From Brachyhypopomus gauderio (Eukaryota > Chordata > Actinopteri > Gymnotiformes > Hypopomidae): a stretch of DNA of 64,000 bases. The position numbers and the translations under genes were made by a program. The notes below the pieces were generated by a model, which ran no database searches, was not told the origin of the DNA, and saw only the letters and a program-made list of their open reading frames with translations. Below, piece after piece: positions 1-12,350 of the stretch. Where the stretch lies: the NCBI RefSeq assembly GCF_052324685.1, contig NC_135214.1:30935206-30999205 (forward strand). The letters run 5' to 3'. Numbering within the stretch: the stretch's first letter is position 1; every line of letters begins with the position of its first letter.

Positions 1-1263
1 CTCTGATAATACGAGTGTATAATGTAACCTCCTGCTTTGGTATGAAGACTTTCTCCAACCACTAACTACCACCTGAAGTGTAAGGAAAGGAGATGTTGGG
101 AATTCTCTCTGAACTGGTCTCATGTATGGGCTGGTGCCATGTAGGTGACTTAGCTGGTGCAGGCCCTGCAGGTCGTACTCAATACTTTCAGAAAAATCTG
201 AAGTCAGCCCACAGCCCAAACACACAGGCCATGTCTGCTTCTTTTCCGAGACCCAATTCACTGAGGCTCCTTATGAGGCTGATGGTTGTTCTGAATGGAA
301 AAGGTTGACACTGGTATTTGCCTATGGAGAGGTGAGACTTATCTGCATGACTTGCTGTGCCTCTATTGGGTCGCTGTGAATTTAGTGCCCTGTCTGTGGA
401 TGTCAGTGGGAGCAGTGTGCCCCCTAGAGCACAAACAGAGTCCAACATGTCTAATTTTAGCTATTTTATGCAATGCGGGAAATGGAAAAGATTCAAACAG
501 CTTGTTGGCAGTGAATGTTTAAGACATTTGATTAAAAAACAAATTAGTTTTCAAGCATTTGAAATGTAGACACCACAAACTCCAGATTATGTACATATTT
601 TTTGCAGCCTCTGACATGCTGATAAACTGAGCTGAGAATCTACCACTCAGTAACGGCAGTGCCTAGTGTGTTCTCCAGGGTAAAGCTTTGAAGATGGAGC
701 TCTCTGCCCTGGGTCAAAACGCAAAACTGATCTGTCCTCTAGATAAAGCGTGAACATCTGTACACAAGTTAAACTGGAATGCTTTCAACACATAATTCAT
801 ACAGTTGAAGAGTGTTGTTCTCTTCTCTTTCTACGTGGCCTGTCCTGATAGAATGATGCAGGAAAGGATATGGAGTTGGGTGATAGGCAGTTGGGTGATA
901 TGCACTTGGGTGATATGCAGTTGGGTGATGTGTAGTTGGGTGATATGCAGTTGCACTCTGGCCCCTTTGGTCAATTAGAGTGTATATGTGTGACACTGAT
1001 GTGTCATTTGAATGGCACCAAAATCTATGAATTTGACATTTTACTCCTGACATTTTGCGACTTTTACTCCAAATCATCCGTTCTCATAATTTCGCGGTGT
1101 CAGGAAGGCAAAATTGATAACAAACGTTTCCAAATATTAATTTCCAGTGAGGAAGATGCCCTGATTAATCATTAAACATTTTGTCTAGTCACCCTCACTT
1201 AAAAATTGTTGACGAATTCGCATCTGTCAACATTAACATAAGCCTTACGTGGTTGCTATAGTG
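1..1263. other. Gene-free upstream stretch
   Basis: I see no recognisable coding exon, RNA gene or clear mobile element here. The short open frames have no family signature. A 15-bp minisatellite at 874-953 is the only clear structure. This is probably intergenic DNA upstream of gls2. Confidence 0.5.
874..953. repeat. 15-bp minisatellite
   Basis: About 5.3 tandem copies of a 15-bp unit, agttgggtgatatgc, with one or two changes between copies. It lies about 0.9 kb upstream of the gls2 start codon. Confidence 0.85.
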
Positions 1264-1300
1264 TGACGTCACGGGAAGCAATGCTTCATTACGCATGCGT
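1264..1300 (+). promoter_or_regulatory. Probable gls2 promoter: CRE-like and NRF1-like sites
   Basis: A full CRE-type octamer (tgacgtca) lies at 1264-1271. A perfect 10-bp palindrome (acgcatgcgt) lies at 1291-1300 and resembles an NRF1 site. They are about 500 bp before the gls2 ATG, and 5' UTR length is unknown. CRE and NRF1 sites are common in promoters of mitochondrial genes; use here is inferred. Confidence 0.4.
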
Positions 1301-1781
1301 GTGAGATCAGTCGCGTGATCAGACTAGTAGAGGATATAGGCCACTTCTTAAAGACATTGTGAATGAACAAAGTATTTGGTTTGCCCACTTTTGCCTAAAA
1401 TGCGAACGTAGCGTTTCATTCAAAATCAGGGTTGTGTTTAGCCCATCAGAGTGACATCTCGGCAGTTCATGTAGTGCTACTCTTGGTTTTGTGCCAAGGG
1501 ACAGTAAATCTAGTCATACGTTGTCAAGTTTGGGACCCAGTGAAGTCTCGCCGCTATTGGTCATTGGCTTATCCACACTGTAAATGCAAACACCTCCCCT
1601 GTATTTACCAACTCGGCTTATTAAAGCAAGCCCCACGAGATCGGTGGGTTATCAGTAGTCGCTCACGCTTGTCAACTGTCTGTTGACTGGAAAGTGCTAG
1701 AAAAGAGAATACATACACGCAAAGGATATTCGAATAACAACAGACCTTACTATTCACGTCTTCACGTCCCCCTGACTGACC

Positions 1782-2952
1782 ATGTATTGTCTAAAGCCTC
1801 TACGGTTGTCCAACGCTAGAATTTTACTGACAAGACAAGCCGGGAACTTGGTTAGAGCTGGAAGCAACGGTGAGTTTGTGTTTCGAAGACAGATTTTTCA
1901 GCTGCTCCGAACGAGTTCGTCATCACCTTCACAGCATCCGCGTTTTGAACAGGTGATTCCGGACAATGAAGCAGTGCGCAGGTAAAACTGTGCATACAGT
2001 CTGTGTTTATCATTTGTTTCATTTTATATCAAAAGGGAACACTTTTCCGTCGATGTGCTTATAAATCGAATGCCTATATTAAGTGGCTAAATTAACAATT
2101 TACAAATGTCATGAGCTAATTATGACAATTTTTTTTAATTGAAAAAGTGTTTCATTTTAATAGTTTCTTTATATTTTGTTAGAAATGTGTAATACATGGA
2201 TTTGGCAAGAATGATGTCTTCAGTTTAATCTGCAGTGTTTTTTTTGAGTTTATTGAATTTTTATTTTGTTAGGAAGGGAGTGGTGGTTTCTGGCCTGGAG
2301 GACCTGCTGTTTTACACAATAACTCAAGGAGAGAAGAAAATCTCTGTGACTCATTTCATTAATGTATGTTGTACAAGAAGCAATCAGAACATTCACATTC
2401 CAGATGTACTGGTGACTAATGACTGAATATATTCAGTATGCTCATATACATACAAATATGCAAGCACAATCAGGCAAAAGCACATAATGAGTAAGTGTGT
2501 CTCTGTCTCTGTCCCTCTGTCTTGCACTGAGTGTCTAAGAACTGGAGTCATAGGCATGTATACAGCATGCTTCTGGTGCACGTGTCACCCAGAAATAGCC
2601 CCCCTGCAGTGTGATTTCACCCTGTTACCCATGCTCACACTCACACATATTTAAATATTCATAGCCCTTTTAGTAAACCCTAGTACAATTATTCTCAACA
2701 GTGTGCTTGAGTGCTTCAATGTTGCATTTTATTTTCTTTATTCATGGAATATGGAGCTGAATCCGGATGAGAGCATGGGCAGTCTACGCGTGTCTGCCAT
2801 CTCTCATATCACACAGCCAGCAGTAACCTGATATCTGAGTCCTATCATAAAAGTGATTTATTAATAATCAACTTTATTTTTTACAGCAGCTATCACTATC
2901 AGACATCTACCTAATATGTGGTTTTGAGTGTGCGTTTGTGTGTGTGCATGTA

Positions 2953-3046
<94 letters not shown>

Positions 3047-3772
3047 CGTGTGTGTGTGTGTGTGTGTAATCGTGTGTGTGTAATTGTGTGTGTGTGTGTG
3101 TGTGTGTGTTTAGGCACTACAGAACACAGGGTTGGTACCCTCAGACCCGCGACTGCAGGACTGTATGCAGCAGCTTGAGCAAGCAGTGCAAGAGTCTGCA
3201 GGAACAGCAATGATGGACCAGGACCTTTTCAGGAAGTCAGTGGGAGGGGAGGTGGAGAGGAGGGGAGGGGTTATGGAGGGGGGAAGGGGGTTGGTGGTTT
3301 TAAAAAGATATATTTACAGGGAACATCATTCAAATATTTTGACATTTGTAAGTAAAATCTACCTCTCACTATTTATATAAATATCTCACTATTTATAAAA
3401 ATATACTATTTATATCTACATTTATATAGATAATTATTTTAAGAAAAAACACACTTGACAAGACTGACGAATATAAATACAATGTACTATTTTAATTATC
3501 TGGCAATTATAGTAACAAACACTTGTCAGGATCCATAATAATGAGTTTATTAATAGTCATTAATAATTAACTATTAATAATTGATTTATTAATACTGTTA
3601 TAAGATGCTAACTTATTTTGTAAATGTTTTTGTAGATGTGCTGCTAATAATATAATACTACTTACTCAAGCCTTTCAAAAGAAGTTCGTTATACCAGACT
3701 TTACGACATTTGTAGCCAATATCAACCAGCTGTACTACAATGCACAAAATCAGCAAGGTGGCCAGGTATGCT

Positions 3773-3812
<40 letters not shown>

Positions 3813-6800
3813 GCACACACATACACACACACAAACAATTACATACATAGGCTCTTTTTTTACATAGATCAATTTTCTTGTTGTGGCTGTATGTGTGTTT
3901 GTATATATGTAGGTAGCAAACTACATCCCACAGCTGGCCAAATTCAGCCCTGACCTGTGGGGAGTGTCATTGTGCACAGTGGATGGTCAGAGGTGAGGAA
4001 ATCTTTCAAATGTCAATCTTGCAAAACTCTCTCATTTTCACTGATCTTCTAAAAACTCTGTGTGTGTCTCTTTCTCTCCTCCAGGCACTCAGTAGGGGAC
4101 ACAAGGGTGCCGTTCTGTTTGCAGTCTTGCATAAAGCCGCTCAAGTATGCTCTGGCAATCCACGAGTCCGGAACTGAGGAAGTGCACCGATACGTAGGGA
4201 AAGAACCGAGTGGCGTCAAATTCAACAAGTTAAATCTAAACGAAGATGGTGAGAAACAGATTTTTCAATATTGGCAATTTTTCTTTTAATTAACTGACAT
4301 TCTACCTGGTGTTTTATGAAATTTTAAGTACAGAAATTTTTACAGAAGAAATTTTATACAATCCATAATGATCACACAAACTATGTAACAGTGATGAAAT
4401 ATGACAGGTGTACATTTCAAAGATAACTTGGATTAAGCATGTGTACTGAACCCTTTATTTACGTTGGTCATTTTAACTTATATATTTAAGTAACTTTTAG
4501 GAAACCCTGCTACAGGAAAATTAACATAATTATACATATTCTATTCACAAAAGCAATTCACAACAATTTCCCAACAGGAAGGTCTATGACCTTCATGCCC
4601 TTTGTCTGCAGTTCCCATAATGCAGGGGTGCCCATTACGTCGATCACGATCAACCGGTCAATAGCGAAGGAATGTGCGTAGATTGCGTGACATTAAAAAG
4701 TAGTGGATGAATCGCCCATCTGCACTGACGGTTGTATTTCGATTGACATTCACGGTAGCCAATCTGACGTCTAGGGTTTGACACATGCAATCCCCCCCCC
4801 CCCCCCCCCCCGCTCCACAAATTACGTTTGCCAACCCCCCCCCCCCCGCTCAACAAATTTGGTTCGCCACCTCACAACAACCCCCAACCCCCGGTAGATC
4901 TTTCTGACTTGGTCATCTTATAAGTAGCTCGCAAGCTGAAAACTTGTGGGCACCTCTGCCATAATGCATTTTGGACCATGCCAAAATGAGTATTTCTCTT
5001 TTCAGACAAGCCTCACAACCCTATGGTTAATGCAGGAGCCATCGTCATCAGTTCTCTTATAAAGGTAAGTGTGACTAGGTATACATCAATACATCTGCAA
5101 CAGATGTATCGACTGCATTTGTGTCAGCAGTTTCTTTGGTCATAACTTTTCCTGTTTGTTTACCACCTTCAGTTACTCTAGTCGATTAGAGAGCATGGGG
5201 CAGAGGAGTGTGTATGTGGCTGGAGAGGGGGAAGGGGATTGTGGGAAGGGGGAGGTGAGCAGGTAGAAAGCTGTTATAATTAGTGTCATTGGGGTTTGTC
5301 AGGAGGTGTGTCATGGCAGCCAATAGGACTGATCCTCAGAGAGGGTGTGCCGTGGGACTGCAAAGCTGAGGGGGAAAAAGGTGATAATTACTGAGGTTTG
5401 TTTGAGGGTGCATTGGTTTCAAGGTTAAGTTGTTCATCGTTTAACAGTGAAGCCATGCATCGAGGAGTTTTGTTTATGTAGTTCAGAAACTGATAGTAGC
5501 CTTAATTTCACAACAAAACCAACAATACTGTGCTAGTGCCTAATGCACAATGGCCAAAAAATGGCTGTTTTGAATCAGATCTCTACTGTTACAGTCACAC
5601 ATGACTATTTTTAAGACCAAGACTCCTTGTGTAGACTGTGTACCTTGACCTTTTCCTAAGCTGGGTGTCTCATCCACAGTTCTTGGAAAACAAAATCTTA
5701 ACTACCCAAACGTGACATTACTTGGAAATCAGATCAACAGATGGGTGTGTTCCAAGTAGTCCCACACACACACACACACACACATACACACCATTCTAGA
5801 GCACACCACATATGTTTTAAGAACAAATAGTGACCTTCACTAACATTGATGACTGCAGTCATGCAGTCATGCAGTGCATAGGCTAGTATTACAGTAGAAA
5901 TGGTATTCAAGAATTGCTGATGTGGTGACATTAGAGGTTGTGTTCCTTTTCAGAAGCACCCCAATGACAATGCAACCGTTTTCTTATTTCTCACACACAC
6001 ACACACATACCGAAATGCTATACGTGTGCACACTGCCACATTGTGGCAGAATATTGTATTGCGTTACAACACTCGTTCTTGATGCCAAATTGTCTTGGAC
6101 ATTTTCTGAAAATGGATGAGGACTCAGACATGGTTAAAATTATAAATTTATTAAAAGATATAAAAACATTAAAAAGTACAAAAGACATATACAAGACAGA
6201 CACAAACATGAGAGTCCCATCTAAGCATGACAACTCTGAGAGCAAGGGGGCAGTCCCCCTGCTTATATACAATCTTAAACACAATTCAGCAGTTCTAGCA
6301 AGCAGGTTATCTTAAGCACAGCATGTTCCAAAACATAGGCGCCCAGCAGGCTGTTGTCTCACATATGTGTATCTCCTAATTTGGACTTCCCTAGAGTTAG
6401 CGGAAGGAACTGATGTATCAGTTGAATGCAGAGAAAGCTAAATGACCCAAGTATAATAGACTAGTGACAACCAGTTAAAAAAGTGCTCTTACCCTTTGCA
6501 CTCCCCCTGACCTGGGTCACAGTATACACCAGGGGTACTCAACTGGCGGACCGCAATCTCATTCCTGATTAACTGGATACGGACAAAAAAAAAACCCGGA
6601 GCATTTATTTCAGGGCTATTGAAAAAACACTCCGTCACGAGTGTTACGTTGTTACGGACAAATTTAGTTGAGTACCCCTGATATACACACATGCATAACA
6701 CGAACTGAACATAAGTACATGATTACACTGAAACACACTACTGTCACGTTGAGGACCCCGGCCCCTCCCTTTTGGGCGTGTGTCAACGTAGTCCACGTGC

Positions 6801-9800
6801 TTTGTCTGCGTCAGTGTATATACGTGGGTAGGGTTTTGTTGTGTGATTAATAAGTCTCACCTGTGAATCGTCTCGTGATCACGTGGGGCTACTGTGGTTT
6901 GTCTATTTAATGTGCCCTCGCGCAGTGTCCTGTGCTCGTCGTTGTCTACAGTCTACACCAGGGGTGCCCAATACGTCGATCGCGATCTACTGGTCGATCG
7001 CGAAGGATGTGTGGGTAGATCGCATGACATTAAAATGTAGGGGACGAATGACAGGCTATCGTCCATCTGCACTGAGAGTTGTCTTTTGATTGACATACAA
7101 AGTAGCCAATCTGACGTCTGAACTTCTGACAACCTACGCATTAAACCGCGCTAACTTCAGTTACCTGCTGCGTAGCTAGCCTCCAATTTAAACTAAATAC
7201 AACAAAGGGTATAAATGAGTGCCGTAGCTGCTCCGAGTAAGAAGCCAAAAACCTACTTTATACAGAATGGGAGGAGGATTTGTTTCACTATGTCATATTC
7301 ACTATATTTCACTATGTCGTATTCTAAGTGCGTTTTCCTCATCTGTCAGTGTGCCGTTGCTATTCCAAAGAAGGGAAACGTGGAGCGGCATTTTCGGACT
7401 GTTCATAAAAACTTTTCCTCCGAAAAGTGAGCTGAGAAGGAGAAAGGTGAAAGAACTAAACTCCCGGTTGTCCGAACAGCAGTCATTTTACTCACATAGG
7501 CTGCCACCGAAGCATCATTTCGGGTGTCACTTAATTGTTGAACACAAGTAGTCCTTCCAAGACGGAGAGATGATAAAGAGGCATTTGTTGAAGCCTCTAA
7601 TTCCTTGTTCCGAGACTTTAAAAACAAATCTGAATAATTATCTTCAATCAAAGCTCTCCAGTTATCGAGGGATACAGTCACACGGCGCTCTGAAGCCATG
7701 ACCGAGGATTTGACCCAGTAACTTTGGAAAGATATTGCGGACTGCGAGTGTTTCTCGCTACAATTAGCGAATCTTTAAAATACTTTATAAATAAAAATAA
7801 ATAAAATACTTTATTTATCCTAAAAGGAAAATGAAAGAAAGAATACACTATTAAATAGTAATACTAATAATAAATAATAATAATAATAACTTAAATAATG
7901 ATAATATAGAATAAATAAATTTGTTTTGCATTTTTATAGTAGGTAGATCATTTTGACTTGGTCATTTTATAAGTAGCTCGCAAGCTGAAAAGGTGTGGGC
8001 ACCCCTGGTCTACACGTTGTGTGTGTATCTCTGTTCTCCGTGCGCTATTGCGCAATCTATATGTTGATTAAAGTGACGTCTGTTCCGAAAAGCAAGGATC
8101 CCGTGTCTCATCCTTCGCCACGAGCCGCGCGTCACAGAACGACGAGCCGACAAGAGACACCGAAATGCCAGGCTACGCCACCAGGCCAAAGAAGGCACTT
8201 CGCTCCAGCAAGCGACACCACCGCTCTTCCTCCTCTCCCCCGCGCCGCGTAACCTCGCCAACGCAGGAACAGTTGGAGAAGGACCCGGTGTGCGCCCTCC
8301 AGCTGGCCTCAGCCCGGAGGGTAGAGGACAGTAACCCCGAGCTGGCGGAGGTCTTCCGCCAGGGCGCGGTGAGAATTTGGAGGGAGCATCTCGCGCCCGC
8401 TCACCGCCACGGGGGGACTCCGAGGTTTACGGAGCTGTTGAGTCCACCCCGGAGAACGAGTTTGGGGAGGGGGATTCCGAGGAGGAGCAGGACGAAGCGG
8501 AGGAGGCATACCCTCCTTCGCTGTGCGATGCCTCCACCGTAAACTACGGTGGGGAAGAGGAGGAGGCCTACCCCCCCTCGCTGGACGATGTGTCTACGAT
8601 AGACTACGGGGAGGAGGAGGAGGGGGAGTCCGAGGAAGAGGACTACCTCCCTCCGCCCGTGGGTTCCTCTTCCGTCAGAGAGAAGGGGGAGGAGGACGAC
8701 GACGAGGACTACACGCCGTCGGAGCGATCCGCATACCCCTCTGACTATAGTGAGGAGGAGGAGGAGGAGCTTGATGTGGAAGATCGTCCTCTGTCCGTGC
8801 ACTCAGGCGTCTCTGAGTGCACGGACAGCGAACTAGACACGGAGGGAGAGGACGGTCCACCCCCCTCTGAGTGTTCGGTTGGGACGGTAAAGGGAGGGTG
8901 GAGTACACCCTCCGGTCGCTCCGGAGGAGAGAACATGGACTGCTCTCGGGGTGGCAGTCCAGAGCAGCCCATGAGTTGGAGCCGGGGCAGCGAGGCGGAA
9001 GAGATGGAGGTGGAAGAGCCCACAGCCGACTCCAGAGAGCGGTCGCGAGGCGAGAGGGACGTCCCCTACGACCAGCTGGGGGGAGAGTCCGCCAGCCGCG
9101 CTGCGCCGGGCACGTCCGCCAGCCGCGCTGCGCCGGGCACGTCCGCCAGCCGCGCTGCGCCGGGCACGTCCGCCCGCCGCGCTGCTCCGGGCACGTCCGC
9201 CCGCCGCGCTGCTCCGGGCACGTCCGCCCGCCGCGCTGCTCCGGGCACGTCCGCCCGCCGCGCTGCGCCCGGTGGAAATTATGCAGCGGGGGCAGGAGGA
9301 ACACCACCCACCGCAGCGCCTGCCGCGCCAGTAGCTCCACCTCTTTCTCCCCTACTCGCCCTTCTCCTGGCACGCAGCCTGGCACCTATGTCGTGTGTGT
9401 GTGTTCCCGTGTTGGTAAGTCTTCCCCTTTGTTTACCAAACCCGTTTTTCCCTCTTGTGCCACTGTGTGTGAACGTGCCTGTGTGTGTGTTTGTGAACGT
9501 TCCGTTTAATGTGTCTTCCGTCTTTTCCCCCGTCTTCCCAGGGAGGGTGTTCTAGGCGGTCCGTGGCGGACGCTTCACCAAGGGCGGTCACCTCCCAGAC
9601 GCAGGACTGAGCGCGTCGGATCCGCCCATCGTCGTGGGTTCGGGGCACTCGGTCCTGTTGGCACCCCGGGACGGGTAGTGCCCTTGGAGGGGCGTCTGTC
9701 ACGTTGAGGACCCCGGCCCCTCCCTTTTGGGCGTGTGTCAACGTAGTCCACGTGCTTTGTCTGCGTCAGTGTATATACGTGGGTAGGGTTTTGTTGTGTG

Positions 9801-12267
9801 ATTAATAAGTCTCACCTGTGAATCGTCTCGTGATCACGTGGGGCTACTGTGGTTTGTCTATTTAATGTGCGCTCGCGCAGTGTCCTGTGCTCGTCGTTGT
9901 CTACAGTCTACACGTTGTGTGTGTATCTCTGTTCTCCGTGCGCTATTGCGCAATCTATATGTTGATTAAAGTGACGTCTGTTCCGAAAAGCAAGGATCCC
10001 GTGTCTCATCCTTCGCCACGAGCCGCGCGTCACAACTACTTCATTATTGTCTAATTAGAATGACATGTACTAAATCAAGAATTACATAATTTCTGTCACG
10101 TGTCTGCAACTGCTACTGGGCAATAAAACAAACCATGATCACGATGAAATTTATATAGATAATTATAGGATTTTTATATTTTTACTCAGTTAAGATAGAT
10201 GCTTATCACAAAGCAGAAATAAACACAACAAGTGCCAGTGCGATTTCGCTTGCACATCATGGCTCTGTCCAAAATTCCGTACTTTCCTCCTATACAGTAT
10301 GCCAAAGCAGTACACAATAAAGGGTAGTAGGTCTGAATACATACATTAAACAGTAAGCAAAAAGTACCCAGATGGCTTACTGAATTGGGAGACATTTTAA
10401 AGTGTGCGATTGCAGCACACTGTTCTATCCCATTATTCAACTGGGGCATTTAACTATGATCGTGTCACATCTTATGACCAGTGATGTCAGTAACGCGTTA
10501 CTTAGTAACGCGTTACTCTAATCTTACCACTTTTTTCGGTAACGAGTAATATAACGCGCTACTATTTCCAGTCCAGTAATCAGATTAAAGTTACTTATCC
10601 AAATAACTGTGCGTTACTATTTTTATTTTCCCTAGTAAAAATATATATTTTTGCTTTCTTCTTGGCTCAGTTCTACTTTTGCGTCTGACCTTAGCGCTCG
10701 ACTCCGCACGCTGCGCGCGACCCTGTGAGAGCGCGAGCGCGTTTTACAAGTCATTTTTTGCAGTGTCCTCCCGTAACGATATGTGGTAGTATAAAGAAAC
10801 ACCCCTCAAAAACAGGGGAAGGAACATTTACCTGAAGAATTTTAATGTTGCACTGTGTTCCACGTTTGAAAAGTGCTGGAATTTTGACTAACGTTGCCTA
10901 CTTTAAAATGCTTAAAATTGTAATGGTATTTCGTTTCACAAGCTGTCTGACAGAACAGGGGTGGGTTTCCCGAAACATTCGTAGCGCTAAGTACTTCTTA
11001 ACCTCGTACGTTTCATACGAGGTTATGAAGTACTTGGCGCTACGAACGTTTCGGGAAACCCACCCCAGTTCGCTTGTATTACGTTTACAAATAAATTTAC
11101 AAATAATACCGCGCAGCTACACAAACGTAATGTCAGGAAAGTCTTGCCCTTTAAGTGACACTGGCTGGGGGGGCGCCAGGGTTGCGTTATCAATAAAGTT
11201 TCCCTCCTCGGGATTTTTGGATTAAGCAGTTTCTGCCTCGGTTACCGAACCTGCTTCAATACATTGTTACTGTTAAAAATGCACTTCCAATAAAGTGAGT
11301 ATTGGAAAATTTTATTTTGCTGCTGAATGTAACTACTAAAGTAACTTGTAATCTAACGTAGTTACTTTTAAAATCAAGTAATATGTAACGTAACTAAGTT
11401 ACTTTTAAAAGGAGTAATCAGTAATCAGATTACTTTCTCAAGGTAACTTAGCCATCACTGCTTATGACATAGATAAAATGGCGGACGTAGTGTGTCCGAG
11501 GTTGTATGTATACTGTCCAGTCGCCTACTGAAAGAACATACTACTCTACAGTTGAGCAGAACATAATTGAAATCTAATGCCTACTGCTTTAGTATGCCAT
11601 TTCAAATTGAGCCCAAGACTATTTTCTATCGCAAAGCATTGTTTGAGCTACCAGCGAAGAAGAAAGTTCTGACAACTATGATATAAGTGGAAACGTGAGG
11701 CAAATTTGCAAGTAGCATGAATGAGAAAGTGAATCATGGTATGTGTGCCATATTTTGTCAATTGTGATTTTTCACTGCAATCGAAATTTGTCCTCCGTTT
11801 TTTACCCATCTGTGCAGTTAGAACACACACACACACTAGTGATTACTAGGGGGCTGTGGATCACATGTGCCCAGAGTGGTGGGTAGCCCTAGCCCGGCAC
11901 CCTGGGAGCAGTTGGGGTTAGGTGCCTTGCTCAAGGGCACCTCAGTCATGGCCTCAGGTCTGGGAATCGAACCCACGACCCTCCGGTCACAAGCCAGTTC
12001 CCTACCACCAGGCCATGACTGTCCATTGGTCAACATTGTTGACCTAATGATAAACTACATACATTTAAATAAATTCTTGCTATCATGAAGTTAAACAATC
12101 AAAACTTCATTTTCTATTTTATGCATGTCTTTATGAATGATGATTGTATGAAAAATATTTGTCTTCTATCTGTCTTTCAGCCTGAGGTCATGAAGGCTGA
12201 AAAATTTGATTACGTAAGTACCGCATAATTGCAAAAAAATAATGTGCAAACACACAGTAAGACTGCT

Positions 12268-12350
<83 letters not shown>

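Larger units (their letters stand above)
6742..10034 (+). mobile_element. Non-autonomous LTR retrotransposon with nested hAT
   Basis: Two 338-bp direct repeats that begin TGTCACG and end GTCACA bound the element. A perfect 5-bp target duplication, actac, flanks it (6737-6741 and 10035-10039). The 5' LTR spans 6742-8136 because a 1049-bp hAT element lies inside it. The internal region is 8137-9696. I recognise no protease, reverse transcriptase, RNase H or integrase, so it would depend on a relative for movement. LTR termini and 5-bp TSD suit Ty3/gypsy-like elements, but the family is inferred. Setting the nested insertion aside, the LTRs differ at about one site, so it is a young insertion. 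As a fossil it looks structurally complete at its ends but lacks pol. Confidence 0.85.

Noticed and set aside
769-1077. Minus-strand frame with repeated TAYHP units
   Set aside because: It is just the reverse translation of the 15-bp minisatellite at 874-953.
2911-3210. Long Thr-His or Cys-Val repeat frames
   Set aside because: Translations of the (TG)n tract; no gene.
8675-9385. 236-aa minus-strand frame in the LTR interior
   Set aside because: Mirror of the GC-rich repeat and acidic region. It exists because the 27-bp units are open in several frames.
11836-12036. Small frames on both strands with PTRPEA-like or [12 protein letters not shown] text
   Set aside because: They lie inside the SINE and recur in the other SINE copies.
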